This document shows positions 17,441 to 26,188 of a stretch of 64,000 nucleotides of DNA, one piece after another (the first letter of the stretch is position 1; each line of letters opens with the position of its first letter). Below the pieces are notes generated by a model, which made no database searches, was not told the DNA's origin, and worked only from the letters and a program-made list of their open reading frames with translations. The DNA is from Hamadaea sp. (lineage in GTDB: Bacteria > Actinomycetota > Actinomycetes > Mycobacteriales > Micromonosporaceae): positions 124,001-188,000 of the forward strand of contig NZ_JABFVK010000043.1 of assembly GCF_013362815.1 (NCBI RefSeq), written 5' to 3'. A program made the translations under genes and the position numbers.

Positions 17441-18076
17441 TCAGTCGGCGGCGAGCCGGATTCCCAGCGCCACCAGCGCGGTTCCGGCGACGGCGTCGGT
17501 CACCCGGCGGATGCGGACGGCGGCGGCCGCGCTGCCGGTGAGCCAACGACGGGCGAGCCCGACGCCACCGATGATCAGCGTGAACCAGACCATCGCCTCG
17601 ACGTCGTGTACGAAGGCGAGCAGTACGCCCATCGGCAGCGCGGGCACGTCCGCCGGGAGGAACTGCGGCAGCATCGCGACATAGAACACGCCGACCTTGG
17701 GGTTGAGCAGGTTCGTCGTCAGACCTCGGGCGAACGCCCGCCACGGCGAGACCGGCACGACGTCGACGTCGGCTGCCGTCTTGGGCCGCCGGGCGTCCCG
17801 CAGCATCATGACGCCGAGGTAGATCAGGTAGATCGCGCCGGCCACCCGCATCACCGTGTACGCCGTCCGCGACGCCGTCAGGAGGACGGAGATGCCCGCC
17901 GCCGCAGCGGCACCCCAGGCAAGAGCGCCCGTGCAGATGCCGAACGCGGTGGCGAACGCGTGCCGACGCCCCTGCACGACCGCCGTACGCAGAACGAGAG
18001 CGGTGTCCACCCCGGGGATGATGGTCAGCAGTCCGGCGACGACGGCGAACGAGACGACCGCAGTGGTGAAGTCCAT
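17441..18076 (-). CDS. LysE/RhtB family amino-acid exporter
   Basis: 211 residues with about six hydrophobic segments. The N-terminus has the family signature LLTIIPGVDTALVLRTAV (normally PGP in this place). A cytoplasmic loop and a membrane pair containing LTTNLLNPKVGVFYVAML follow, which is the other LysE/RhtB hallmark. These inner-membrane antiporters export amino acids or derivatives; the substrate is not predictable. Its stop is back to back with the stop of the DUF4132 gene (TGATCA at 17438-17443). Confidence 0.9.
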   Translation of the reverse strand: MDFTTAVVSFAVVAGLLTIIPGVDTALVLRTAVVQGRRHAFATAFGICTGALAWGAAAAAGISVLLTASRTAYTVMRVAGAIYLIYLGVMMLRDARRPKTAADVDVVPVSPWRAFARGLTTNLLNPKVGVFYVAMLPQFLPADVPALPMGVLLAFVHDVEAMVWFTLIIGGVGLARRWLTGSAAAAVRIRRVTDAVAGTALVALGIRLAAD

Positions 18077-18105
18077 GGACCTTCACCCTACCGCCGCTCG
18101 GCGAA

Positions 18106-18172
18106 GGCGCTGGATCAGGGTTTCGGGTCGAATCTTGGGGCAAGATTCGACCGAGAACCCTGATCCAGCGCC
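18106..18172. repeat. Long palindrome, family B
   Basis: Thirty-two-base arms at 18106-18137 and 18141-18172 pair with three mismatches around a 3-nt loop. The arm begins GGCGCTGGATCAGGGTT. A second copy of the same element is at 61680-61744, more than 43 kb away. It lies between aroA and the exporter, and probably terminates the his-aroA operon. Confidence 0.92.
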
Positions 18173-18186
18173 CTAAACAGAGGAAG

Positions 18187-19419
18187 CTAAGCCGGCGGGA
18201 AGGCGGACGAGAAGACCGAGTGGAACGTCGGGAAGGTCTTCTTGACGCAGTCCGGGTCGTCCAGAGTGATCCCGGGCGTACGCAGGCCGGTGACGCTGAA
18301 GCTCATTGCGATGCGGTGATCGCGTTCGGTCAGGATCTCGGCGGCATGCGGCTGCCCGGGATGGATCTCGATCCAGTCCCGGCCGGTCTCGACCGTGATC
18401 CCGAGGCGGCGCAGGTTCAAGGCGCACGTCTCCAGGCGGTCGCACTCCTTCACCCGGGTGTTGTAGACGTCCTCGATGCGGACCGGCGACGTGGCGTACG
18501 GCGCGATCGCGGCAAGCGTCGGCATCGTGTCGGAGATGTCGCGCATGTTCACCGTCACGCCACCGAGCCGCCCGTTCTCGGGGCCGGTCACCGTCACCGA
18601 TTCGGGCTCTACGCGTACCGTCGCCCCCATGCGGGCCAGGACCTCGACGAAGCGCACGTCGCCCTGCAAGCTCTCGCTGCCCAGACCGCGGACCGTGACC
18701 TCGCGGCCGGTCATCGCCGCGGCCGCGAAGAAGTAGCTGGCGCTGGAGGCGTCGGGCTCGATCAGGTAGTCGCGGGCCTGGTAGCCGCCGGGCGCGACGG
18801 TGAAGGTGTCGCCGGTCCAGTCGACCGTGGCCCCGAATCGGCGCATCATCGCGAGCGTGATCTCGATGTACGGCACGGAGACCAGCTCGCCCACCCGGAT
18901 GGCGAGCCCGTCCGTCGTGAGTGGACCGAGCAGCAGCAGCGCGGTCAGGAATTGCGAGGACAGCGAGGCGTCGAGGGTCAGCGTGCCGCCCTTGACGCCG
19001 TCGGCCTGGACGGTCAGTGGCAGGTGGCCGTCGGTCTCGGCGCAGGTCACCTCGACGCCGAGTTGCCGCAGCGCGTCGACCAGCGGGGCGACCGGGCGGC
19101 GGCGCATCTGCTCGGACGCGTCGAAGCGGAACGTGCCGTGCCCGGCCGCGACCAGCGCGGGCAGGAAGCGGGAAGCCGTGCCTGCGTCCCTCGTGTATAC
19201 GTTCGCGCTGCCGGACGGCCCGTGCGGCAGCCCGGCGACCGTCCAGACGTCGGGCTCGAGCGTCACGTCGTAGCCGAGATCGCGTAGACCGTAGGCGAAC
19301 GCCTCGGTGTCGTCGGAGGCGAGCGGCTGGCGCAGCGTGCTCGTTCCGTCGGCGGCGGCCGCCAGGAACAGGGCCCGCGCCATCACCGACTTCGACCCGG
19401 GAATCACAACGTCCGTCAC
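18187..19419 (-). CDS. aroA: 3-phosphoshikimate 1-carboxyvinyltransferase (EPSP synthase)
   Basis: 410 residues. It joins shikimate-3-phosphate and phosphoenolpyruvate in the chorismate pathway in the cytosol. Visible family motifs are IPGSKS (residues 6-11) with the following Arg, [51 protein letters not shown] and [12 protein letters not shown]. The GTG start overlaps the priA stop by four bases, so translation is coupled. The N-terminus is about ten residues shorter than most AroA, beginning almost at the GSKS loop. Operon position after priA links aromatic and histidine synthesis. Confidence 0.93.
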   Translation of the reverse strand: MTDVVIPGSKSVMARALFLAAAADGTSTLRQPLASDDTEAFAYGLRDLGYDVTLEPDVWTVAGLPHGPSGSANVYTRDAGTASRFLPALVAAGHGTFRFDASEQMRRRPVAPLVDALRQLGVEVTCAETDGHLPLTVQADGVKGGTLTLDASLSSQFLTALLLLGPLTTDGLAIRVGELVSVPYIEITLAMMRRFGATVDWTGDTFTVAPGGYQARDYLIEPDASSASYFFAAAAMTGREVTVRGLGSESLQGDVRFVEVLARMGATVRVEPESVTVTGPENGRLGGVTVNMRDISDTMPTLAAIAPYATSPVRIEDVYNTRVKECDRLETCALNLRRLGITVETGRDWIEIHPGQPHAAEILTERDHRIAMSFSVTGLRTPGITLDDPDCVKKTFPTFHSVFSSAFPPA

Positions 19420-20141
19420 GCTTCCTCCAACGCGGCGAGCGCCTCGGCGACTGTGAACGCGCCGGCGTACAGGGCCTTTCCGGCGATGACGCCTTCGACG
19501 CCCTCCTTCTCCAGCGTGGCCAGCGCCCGCAGATCGTCCAGAGTGGAGACGCCGCCGCTGGCCACGACCGGCTTGTCGGTCGCGCCGCAGACGTCACGCA
19601 ACAGCTGGAGGTTCGGGCCGGTCATCGTGCCGTCGCGGTGCACGTCGGTCACGACATACCGCGCGCAACCCGCGCGCTCCAAGCGCTCCAGCACCTCGAA
19701 CAGGTCGCCGCCGTCCCGGGTCCAGCCTCGCGCCGAGAGGGTACGCCCACGGACGTCCAACCCTATGGCCACCTTGTCGGCGTACTCCCCGACGACGCGA
19801 TCACACCACTCCGGGTCTTCCAAGGCCGCAGTCCCGATGTTGACCCGGGCCGCCCCGGTCGACAAGGCCCGCCGCAGCGACTCGTCGTCACGGATGCCAC
19901 CCGACAGCTCGACCCGGCAGTCCAAGGCGCGGACGACGCTCGCCAGCTGCTCGGCGTTGGAGCCCCGGCCGAACGCCGCGTCGAGGTCGACGAGATGAAT
20001 CCACTGCGCCCCCTGCCGGGCGAAGTCCAGCGCCGCGTCCAGCGGATCGCCGTACGCCGTCTCCGTGCCCGCCGCGCCCTGCACCAGGCGTACGGCCTGG
20101 CCCCCGGCGACGTCGACGGCCGGCAGCAGCTCCAGTGTCAT
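19416..20141 (-). CDS. priA: Phosphoribosyl isomerase A (HisA/TrpF dual enzyme)
   Basis: 241 residues from the ATG at 20141, with GAGGA just upstream; the ORF extends to 20183 without a better site. A (beta/alpha)8 barrel with the first catalytic Asp at residue 10 (PAVD) and the second at about 170 in [10 protein letters not shown]. Actinobacterial PriA isomerises both ProFAR (histidine pathway) and PRA (tryptophan pathway). No separate trpF is visible nearby, which fits. It sits in the his operon between the 104-aa membrane protein and aroA. Confidence 0.93.
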   Translation of the reverse strand: MTLELLPAVDVAGGQAVRLVQGAAGTETAYGDPLDAALDFARQGAQWIHLVDLDAAFGRGSNAEQLASVVRALDCRVELSGGIRDDESLRRALSTGAARVNIGTAALEDPEWCDRVVGEYADKVAIGLDVRGRTLSARGWTRDGGDLFEVLERLERAGCARYVVTDVHRDGTMTGPNLQLLRDVCGATDKPVVASGGVSTLDDLRALATLEKEGVEGVIAGKALYAGAFTVAEALAALEEA

Positions 20142-20167
20142 CTCGTCCTCTTCCGTTGTTGGCTCCG

Positions 20168-20220
20168 GATCACGGTTACGCATGTGATCATGGGTCGTCT
20201 TAGCCTGCGTATCCGTGATC
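20168..20220. repeat. Palindrome between priA and the upstream membrane gene
   Basis: GATCACGGTTACGCA at 20168-20182 pairs with 20206-20220 with one mismatch, around a 23-nt loop that contains TGATCATG. It lies within the his operon and could attenuate or separate transcription of priA-aroA. Confidence 0.75.
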
Positions 20221-20237
20221 TGCAGGCTGAGCGGCGG

Positions 20238-20552
20238 TCACTTGTCGAAGGCCAGCACGGCCAGCACCGGCAGGACCAGGATCAGCAGCAGCGACAGCGC
20301 GATGCTGAGCGCGACCGACCCGGCCAGCGTCCAGATCAGGACGAGACCGAGCGCGCCGACGAGCCCGATCACCGAACGCTGACCTCGGTTCCAGCGAGCC
20401 AGCCGCCCCGTCCGGCCCGGCCGCAGCGACCGGAGACGGGCGGTGATCCGGCGGCGCTTCGCCCGGCGCGCCTCGCTGCGCGCCCGCTTCTCGCGCAGCT
20501 TGAGCTGCTCGGCCTCCCGAACGGCCCGTCGCCGCGCCCGTTCCTTACTCAA
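20238..20552 (-). CDS. Small two-span membrane protein in the his operon
   Basis: 104 residues from the TTG at 20552, which overlaps the end of hisH by eight bases; no better start exists within the open frame to 20624. The N-terminal 60 residues are very basic ([14 protein letters not shown]). Residues about 65-100 are two closely spaced hydrophobic segments. A basic cytoplasmic tail with a membrane hairpin is typical of small actinobacterial proteins found here between hisH and priA. No function is known. Confidence 0.65.
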   Translation of the reverse strand: MSKERARRRAVREAEQLKLREKRARSEARRAKRRRITARLRSLRPGRTGRLARWNRGQRSVIGLVGALGLVLIWTLAGSVALSIALSLLLILVLPVLAVLAFDK

Positions 20553-21165
20553 GGGTCTGGACCCAGGCGCGGAGCAGGGCGGCCCCCGCCGCGCCGGACT
20601 TCTCCGGGTGGAACTGGGTGACACTGAGCGGTCCGGCCTCCACAGCGGCGACGAAGACCGCGCCCTCGTGGTCGGTCGTCGTCACGAGTGCGTCCGATCC
20701 GTCGAAGTCCGTCGGTGAAGCGGCGAACGAGTGCACGAAGTAGAACCGGGCGTCCCGCTCGGTGAACAACCGCGACGCCGATGGGACGTCGACGGTGTTC
20801 CAGCCGATGTGCGGCACTCGGCGTACGGGCAGCTTGGTGACCCGGCCGGGCAGCAGACCGAGACCCGGGGTGACGACCCCGTGCTCGTCGCCTTCGGCGA
20901 ACATCACCTGTGCGCCGACGCAGATGCCGAGGACCGGGCGACCGGCCGCGACGCGCTCGACGATGACCGGGCCCGCCTTGGCCTCCTCGATCCCCGCCAT
21001 GCAGGCGGCGAACGCGCCGACGCCGGGCACCACCAGTCCGTCGGCCTCGACAGCCAGGCTCAGGTCGTCGGTGACGGTCACCCGGGCACCCGTTGCCGCT
21101 ACCGCGCGTTCGGCTGAGCGGAGGTTGCCGGAGCCGTAGTCGAGGATGGTGACCGACGGCGCCAT
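20545..21165 (-). CDS. hisH: Imidazole glycerol phosphate synthase, glutaminase subunit
   Basis: 206 residues from the ATG at 21165, which has GGGAGG upstream and shares one base with the preceding stop (TGATG). A class I glutamine amidotransferase that supplies ammonia to HisF. The nucleophile is Cys82 in LGICVGAQ (commonly GICLGMQ), and the His-Glu pair lies in FHPEKSG near the C-terminus. The N-terminal ILDYGSGNLRS is diagnostic for HisH. hisF is not in this window, so it must lie elsewhere. Confidence 0.95.
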   Translation of the reverse strand: MAPSVTILDYGSGNLRSAERAVAATGARVTVTDDLSLAVEADGLVVPGVGAFAACMAGIEEAKAGPVIVERVAAGRPVLGICVGAQVMFAEGDEHGVVTPGLGLLPGRVTKLPVRRVPHIGWNTVDVPSASRLFTERDARFYFVHSFAASPTDFDGSDALVTTTDHEGAVFVAAVEAGPLSVTQFHPEKSGAAGAALLRAWVQTLE

Positions 21166-21335
21166 CACGCCTCCCCGGGCATCAGCCAAGCCACGCCGCC
21201 GGCCGCCGACAGCAGCGCCAGTACGCCGGCGACGATCACGACACCCTTGTGCGCGCCTTGCTTGTAGAGCGACCAGGTGCCGCCGAGCAGGATGCCGGCC
21301 AGGGCGAACAGCAGGACGGGAGCGACGCCACCCAT
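21165..21335 (-). CDS. 56-residue two-span membrane protein between hisB and hisH
   Basis: A short gene starting at the ATG at 21335 and ending at 21165. It begins MGGVAPVLLFALAG and ends WLMPGEA. Two hydrophobic helices are joined by a short basic loop (YKQGAHKG). Both ends are joined to neighbours by TGATG, so its start shares a base with the hisB stop and its stop shares a base with the hisH start. Tight coupling and strong third-position GC bias argue that it is translated. Function unknown; it may be a small membrane partner of the operon. Confidence 0.75.
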   Translation of the reverse strand: MGGVAPVLLFALAGILLGGTWSLYKQGAHKGVVIVAGVLALLSAAGGVAWLMPGEA

Positions 21336-21943
21336 CAGAGTGCCTCCTTTGTGGACGGCAGTACGCCGGCGAACCGCGGATCGATGGCGACGGCGTCGCG
21401 CAGCGCGCGAGCGACCGCCTTGAACTGGCCTTCCACCACGTGGTGGGCGTCCGGGCGGCCGCCGGGCCGAGCCGCGCGCAACACGTCGACGTGCAACGTC
21501 AGCCGGGCGGTCTGCGCGAACGACTCCCAGATGTGCCGGGTCATGCTGGTCGGATAGACCGGCCCGATCATCGGAACCAACTCGGGTTCGTCGTGCACGA
21601 CGTACGGTCGGCCGGACAGGTCCAGCGCGGCCCGCACGAGCACTTCGTCCATCGGCACCGTCGCGTCGCCGTAGCGGCGGATGCCCTTGCGGTCGCCGAG
21701 CGCCTTGTCGAACGCCGTACCGAGAGCCAGGGCGGTGTCCTCGATCGTGTGGTGCGCGTCGATGACGAGGTCGCCGTCGGTCTTCACGCGCAGGTCGAAG
21801 CCGCCGTGCCGGGCGATCTGGTGCAGCATGTGGTCGAAGAAGCCGACGCCGGTCGCGATCTCGGCCTGGCCGGTGCCGTCGAGGCCCAGCTCGATGACGA
21901 CCTCGGTCTCCGCCGTACTGCGCTCAACTGTCGCGGTGCGCAT
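21335..21943 (-). CDS. hisB: Imidazoleglycerol-phosphate dehydratase
   Basis: 202 residues, the usual length for a stand-alone HisB dehydratase. It makes imidazole-acetol phosphate in histidine synthesis. The metal-binding repeats are clear: GFFDHMLHQIARHGGFDL, DAHHTIED and, near the C-terminus, DAHHVVEGQFKA. Start and stop are both in TGATG overlaps with hisC and the 56-aa membrane protein. Confidence 0.96.
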   Translation of the reverse strand: MRTATVERSTAETEVVIELGLDGTGQAEIATGVGFFDHMLHQIARHGGFDLRVKTDGDLVIDAHHTIEDTALALGTAFDKALGDRKGIRRYGDATVPMDEVLVRAALDLSGRPYVVHDEPELVPMIGPVYPTSMTRHIWESFAQTARLTLHVDVLRAARPGGRPDAHHVVEGQFKAVARALRDAVAIDPRFAGVLPSTKEAL

Positions 21944-23193
21944 CAGCCTTCGGTCCTTTCGCGATATCCGGGATCTTGTCCCTTTGTCTCGGCCGGAAGG
22001 GACGTTATCCCGGATCCCGCGGTCTCGGGGCCGCCCGCGGGCGCGCCTGCTGCCTCGGGGCCGCCCGCGTCAACCGGGCCGCCTGCAGTGAGCGCGCCGC
22101 CCGCGGGCGCGCCGACTGCGTCGAGGAACGCGGACGTCTCGTCGGGCGTGCCCGCAGTGACGCGAAGCCACCCAGGCAGCCCGACGTCCCGCACAAGCAC
22201 CCCGGCGTCCAGGATCCGCCGCCAGACGACCTTCTGGTCGGTCTCGTCCGCAGTGCCCTCGCGCGCGACCCGATACAGCACGAAGTTCGCGTCGGAGTCG
22301 GCCACGGCGTGTCCCCGAGCCCGAAGCTCGGCGACGATCCGGTCCCGCTGAATCTTGATCTGCTCCACAGTGGAGAGAAGCACGTCCGCGTGGGCCAACG
22401 CGGCCCGGGCGGCGGCCTGCGTCAGGGCCGACAGGTGGTACGGCAGGCGGACGAGCTGCACCGCGTCGACGACTTCCGGGTCCGCGGCGAGGTAGCCGAC
22501 CCGGGCTCCGGCGAACGCGAACGCCTTGCTCATCGTGCGGGTCACGACGAGTCGCGGGTTCCCCTCCAGCAGCGTCAGCGCGCTGGGCGTACCGGGGCGG
22601 GCGAATTCGGCGTACGCCTCGTCGACGACGACCAGGCCGGAGGTCGCCGCCAACGCCGCTCGCACGACATCGAGCGAGAGCGCGGTGCCGGTCGGATTGT
22701 TCGGCGAGCACAGGAACGTGAGAGCCGGCCGGTGCTGCTCGATCGCGGCCACGACATGCTCGGCCGTGAGCCCGAAGTCCGGCCCCCGGCCGCCGTCGAC
22801 CCAGCCGGTCGCGGTGCCCGAGGCCAGCAGCGGGTGCATCGAGTACGCCGGGCCGAAGCCGAGCGCGATCCGCCCGGGACCCCCGAACGCCTGCAACAGC
22901 TGCTGCTGGACTTCGTTGGAGCCGTTGGCGGCGTACACGTGCTCGGCGGTCAGCCCGTGGCCCAGGTAGGCCGCGAGGTCGGACCGAAGCTTGAGCGCGT
23001 CCCGGTCGGGGTAGCGGTTGAGCGTCGAGATCTCGCCTTCGAGCGCCCGAGCCACCGCGCGGACGACCTCTTCGGGCGGGGCGTAGGAGTTCTCGTTGAC
23101 GTTGAGCCGGACGGCCACGTCCAACTGCGGCGCCCCGTACGCCGAAAGCCCTTGTAGCTCCTCGCGGAGCAGCGCACGAATCTCGGAGGTCAC
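21943..23193 (-). CDS. hisC: Histidinol-phosphate aminotransferase with an unusual C-terminal extension
   Basis: 416 residues from the GTG at 23193, which overlaps the hisD stop by four bases. A fold-type I PLP enzyme converting imidazole-acetol phosphate and glutamate to histidinol phosphate. CSPNNPTGT (about 162-170), DEAYAEF (191-197) and the PLP lysine Lys223 in [12 protein letters not shown] are visible. Homologues usually end near residue 363. Here about 54 extra residues follow, an Ala/Gly/Pro-rich repeat and then a stretch encoded by a palindrome (21966-22015). The extension looks disordered and is probably not needed for catalysis. Confidence 0.93.
   Translation of the reverse strand: MTSEIRALLREELQGLSAYGAPQLDVAVRLNVNENSYAPPEEVVRAVARALEGEISTLNRYPDRDALKLRSDLAAYLGHGLTAEHVYAANGSNEVQQQLLQAFGGPGRIALGFGPAYSMHPLLASGTATGWVDGGRGPDFGLTAEHVVAAIEQHRPALTFLCSPNNPTGTALSLDVVRAALAATSGLVVVDEAYAEFARPGTPSALTLLEGNPRLVVTRTMSKAFAFAGARVGYLAADPEVVDAVQLVRLPYHLSALTQAAARAALAHADVLLSTVEQIKIQRDRIVAELRARGHAVADSDANFVLYRVAREGTADETDQKVVWRRILDAGVLVRDVGLPGWLRVTAGTPDETSAFLDAVGAPAGGALTAGGPVDAGGPEAAGAPAGGPETAGSGITSLPAETKGQDPGYRERTEG
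21966..22015. repeat. Palindrome inside the 3' end of hisC
   Basis: Nineteen-base arms at 21966-21984 and 21997-22015 pair at 16 of 19 positions; the left arm starts ATCCGGGAT. It is translated as part of the hisC extension. The right arm read in reverse shares ATCCGGGATAACG with the repeats inside the antiporter gene at 35281-35353. Confidence 0.75.
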
Positions 23194-24530
23194 GCGGCAC
23201 CGCCCGAGGGGAAGCGCGCGGTGACGGCCTGGCCGTGTGCGGGCAGGTCCTCGACGGTGGCGAGCGTGACGACGTGGTGGGCCACTTCGCGCAGCGCTTC
23301 CTCGGTGTACTCCACGACGTGGACGCCCCGCAGGAAGGACTGCACCGAGAGCCCGCTCGAGTGCCGGGCACAGCCACCGGTCGGCAGCACGTGGTTGGAA
23401 CCCGCGCAGTAGTCGCCCAGGCTCACCGGCGCCCACGGGCCGACGAAGATCGCGCCGGCATTGCGTACGCGCATCGCGACGTCACGAGCGTCCCGCGTCT
23501 GGATCTCCAGGTGCTCCGCGGCGTACGCGTCGACGACCCGCAACCCCTGGTCCACCGAACCGACGAGCACGACGCCGGACTGCTCCCCGGTCAACGCGGT
23601 CTGAATCCGCTCGGTGTGCTTGGTGAGCGAGACCTGCCGGACCAGCTCGGCGTCCACCGCGTCGGCCAGCTCTGCCGACGTCGTGACGAGGACGCTCGCC
23701 GCCAGCGGGTCGTGCTCGGCCTGGCTGATCAGGTCGGCGGCCACGTGGCGGGGATCGGCGGTGTCGTCGGCGAGGATCGCGATCTCGGTCGGACCGGCCT
23801 CCGCGTCGATCCCGACGACGCCGCGGACCAGCCGCTTGGCCGCGGTCACCCAGACGTTGCCCGGTCCGGTGATCAAGTCAACCGGCTCGCAGTCGTCGGC
23901 CAGGTCCAGTTCCCGGTCCAGGTCGGTCCCCCGGCTGCCGTAGGCGAGCATGGCGATCGCCTGCGCGCCGCCGACGGCGTACACCTCGTCGACGCCCAGC
24001 AGCGAGCACGCCGCCAGCACCCGGTCGTCGGGCAGGCCACCGCTCTCCTTCTGCGGCGGGCTCGCCACGACCAGCCCCTCGACTCCGGCCGCCTGCGCCG
24101 GAACGACGTTCATCACGACCGTGGACGGGTACATCGCGAGGCCGCCCGGGACGTACAGGCCCACTCGGCGTACCGGCAGCCAGCGCTCGGTCACCGTGCC
24201 GCCCGGCACGACCTGCGTGGTCACGTCCGTGCGCCGCTGGTCCGCGTGCACCTTCCGGGTCCGCGCGATCACCTCCAGCAGGGCCGCGCGCACCTCCGGC
24301 TCCAACCGCTCTTCGGCTTCTTTCAAAGCCTCGACTGGTACGCGTAGATGGGCGGGCCGGATCCCGTCGAATCGTTCGGTGGCCTCCTGGATGGCGTCGA
24401 CCCCATGGTGTCGTACCCCGTCGATGACCGGACGGATCTGCTCGACGGCCGAAGACACGTCGAGCTGGGCACGAGGCAGGAGACTGCGCGGGTCGACATC
24501 CCGTCCGCGCAGGTCGATACGGGTCAACAC
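23190..24530 (-). CDS. hisD: Histidinol dehydrogenase
   Basis: 446 residues, typical length. It oxidises histidinol to histidine in two NAD-dependent steps using one zinc. Characteristic stretches are [18 protein letters not shown], the [15 protein letters not shown] motif, [12 protein letters not shown], and the C-terminal [20 protein letters not shown]. It is the first gene of the his operon; its 5' region carries the family C palindrome at 24598-24679, about 70 bp upstream of the start. No T-box or leader peptide is evident. Confidence 0.96.
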   Translation of the reverse strand: MLTRIDLRGRDVDPRSLLPRAQLDVSSAVEQIRPVIDGVRHHGVDAIQEATERFDGIRPAHLRVPVEALKEAEERLEPEVRAALLEVIARTRKVHADQRRTDVTTQVVPGGTVTERWLPVRRVGLYVPGGLAMYPSTVVMNVVPAQAAGVEGLVVASPPQKESGGLPDDRVLAACSLLGVDEVYAVGGAQAIAMLAYGSRGTDLDRELDLADDCEPVDLITGPGNVWVTAAKRLVRGVVGIDAEAGPTEIAILADDTADPRHVAADLISQAEHDPLAASVLVTTSAELADAVDAELVRQVSLTKHTERIQTALTGEQSGVVLVGSVDQGLRVVDAYAAEHLEIQTRDARDVAMRVRNAGAIFVGPWAPVSLGDYCAGSNHVLPTGGCARHSSGLSVQSFLRGVHVVEYTEEALREVAHHVVTLATVEDLPAHGQAVTARFPSGGAA

Positions 24531-24597
24531 GCGGGCAAGTCTACCGAGCGCCGGGCCGATGGCCGCGCGCCGTTACCACCGGGTGGGATCACTGTGA

Positions 24598-24679
24598 CCA
24601 CCTTCTCGTTGATCATGAACCTAGGGTTCCATCCGACGGCGCGTCGGACCCCCTCGGTTCATGTTCAACGAGAAGGTGG
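24598..24679. repeat. Longest palindrome of family C, between divergent genes
   Basis: The arms extend from CCACCTTCTCGTTGATCATG on the left to the complementary CGAGAAGGTGG at 24669-24679. The centre (24608-24670) is nearly identical to 4661-4723. It lies between divergent hisD and the LON-domain gene, so here it cannot be a simple terminator for both neighbours. Confidence 0.9.
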
Positions 24680-24705
24680 CCGGCGGGCCGAACCGTGCGG
24701 AATGG

Positions 24706-24733
24706 TTGATGCGTAACATCCCGCGGGTACCTT
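24706..24733 (+). promoter_or_regulatory. Promoter TTGATG-N16-TACCTT for the LON-domain gene
   Basis: A -35 like TTGATG (24706-24711) and a -10 like TACCTT (24728-24733) are 16 bp apart. The -10 ends six bases before the ATG at 24740, implying a leaderless mRNA. Confidence 0.55.
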
Positions 24734-24739
24734 GGACAG

Positions 24740-25420
24740 ATGTCGCCTCGGTTGCCGCTGTTTCCGCTCGGGACGGTGCTCTTCCCGGGACTGGTTCTGC
24801 CCCTGCACATCTTCGAGGAGCGTTATCGCTCGCTGATCCGCCAGCTGATCGACCTGCCCGACGGCACTCCCCGGGAGTTCGGCGTCGTCGCCATCGATCA
24901 GGGTCTGGAAGTCCTGCCGCCCGCGCCGGGCCCGGACCACACGGAGATCAGCCTGCACGACATCGGGTGCGTGGCGCAGCTGCGCCAGGTCACCGAGCAC
25001 CCGGACGGGCACTTCGACATCGTCGCGGTCGGCGACCGCCGGTTCAAGATCACCGGCATCGCCGCCGACGACGCCCCCTACCCCATCGCCCACGTCGAGT
25101 GGTATCCGGAGCCCGACGCCGACGCTGAGGCCGACGAGCTGGCTCCCCGGGTGCTCTCCATCTTCCGGGACTACTTGTCGGCCCTGCGCGGTGGACCCGA
25201 CGACCAACTCCCCGACGATCCGAAGGTGCTGTCGCACCTGGTCGCGGCCAGCACGGCGCTGACCGTGGCCGACCGGCAAGCGTTGCTCGCCGCGCCGGAC
25301 ACCACCACCCGGATGCGCCTGGAGATCAAGATCCTGCACCGCGAGTCGGCCCTGCTCCGGCAGGTCCGGGCGGTGCCGATGCCGCCGTCGGAACTGCACA
25401 AGCCGCCGTCGCTCAACTGA
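24740..25420 (+). CDS. LON substrate-binding (N-terminal) domain protein
   Basis: 226 residues. The protein begins PLFPLGTVLFPGLVLPLHIFEERYR, the standard opening of the N-terminal LON domain, but it has no AAA+ or protease domain. Stand-alone LON-N proteins are common in actinobacteria and are thought to bind unfolded or small-molecule ligands; their exact role is unknown. No Shine-Dalgarno sequence is present, which agrees with the leaderless promoter above. The 3' end overlaps that of the convergent membrane protein by eight bases. Confidence 0.85.
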   Translation: MSPRLPLFPLGTVLFPGLVLPLHIFEERYRSLIRQLIDLPDGTPREFGVVAIDQGLEVLPPAPGPDHTEISLHDIGCVAQLRQVTEHPDGHFDIVAVGDRRFKITGIAADDAPYPIAHVEWYPEPDADAEADELAPRVLSIFRDYLSALRGGPDDQLPDDPKVLSHLVAASTALTVADRQALLAAPDTTTRMRLEIKILHRESALLRQVRAVPMPPSELHKPPSLN

Positions 25421-26060
25421 ACGCGGGACCGCCCGCCTCGTCCGGACCCACGACGGGCGCTGCTTCCGGCGTACCAGCGGATCGGGGAGCCCGCAGGGAC
25501 GGCCACCGGGACCAGGCCGCGAGCAGCGTCACGGTGAGCGTCGAGCCGAGCGCGGGCAGCAACAGCACGCCCTCAAGCTTGGGCGGCCACCACCGCGCGG
25601 CCTGGATGCGAAGGTCGTTCGGCTTGCCGAGCTCCGTGCCCACCGGGGCACTGTGCAGCTCCTTGACGTACGCGTCGAGGCCGAGCTCGCGGCCGAACTT
25701 CCACGCGATCACGGCCGCGACCGTCCCCGCGACGGCGAGCAGCACGAGCAGCAGCGGACCCCGGAGCCGCCGGAAAAGCGCCCAGGTGATCACCGCGAGC
25801 ACGACGCCGAACGAGAAGCCGAGCACGGCGAACCAGCCGTCGCCGGACATGAACTGCTCAGGCTGGGAATCGTTGTAGATCGCGCCGTCCTGAACGATCA
25901 ACACCGGCACGTTCGGCGCGATCGACTGCCAGAGCAGGCCGAGCGGAAACCCCAGTACGCCGGCCAGCAGCACGGCGAGGGACTGGAGCAGGACCAGCAC
26001 AGGGCGGCGCGGCTCCGGGGTGGGCTCGGGGACCCAGGCGTACTCCGACTCATCCAGCAC
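25413..26060 (-). CDS. Four-span membrane protein (DUF2567-like)
   Basis: 215 residues with four hydrophobic segments (about 23-45, 76-98, 101-120 and 168-186), a Pro-rich N-terminus and a Pro/Ala-rich C-terminus. Size and layout resemble DUF2567 membrane proteins of actinobacteria; the assignment is tentative. No functional motif is seen. It is followed upstream by the palindrome at 26117-26172, which separates it from dnaE. Confidence 0.65.
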   Translation of the reverse strand: MLDESEYAWVPEPTPEPRRPVLVLLQSLAVLLAGVLGFPLGLLWQSIAPNVPVLIVQDGAIYNDSQPEQFMSGDGWFAVLGFSFGVVLAVITWALFRRLRGPLLLVLLAVAGTVAAVIAWKFGRELGLDAYVKELHSAPVGTELGKPNDLRIQAARWWPPKLEGVLLLPALGSTLTVTLLAAWSRWPSLRAPRSAGTPEAAPVVGPDEAGGPAFS

Positions 26061-26116
26061 CGGATGATCCTCTCAGATCCGCCCGTCTTCCGGCTGCGGG
26101 CATGTCGGCCGACTTC

Positions 26117-26172
26117 CATGATCATGGTCATTTCCACGTTGCCCCCGCGACGTGGAATTGACCATGATCATG
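26117..26172. repeat. Palindrome with CATGATCATG ends
   Basis: Twenty-two-base arms at 26117-26138 and 26151-26172 pair with one mismatch around a 12-nt loop. It lies after the dnaE stop and before the next minus-strand gene, fitting a terminator role. The outer TGATCATG core is shared with family C. Confidence 0.9.
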
Positions 26173-26188
26173 CGCCGTCCCGCCGGGG

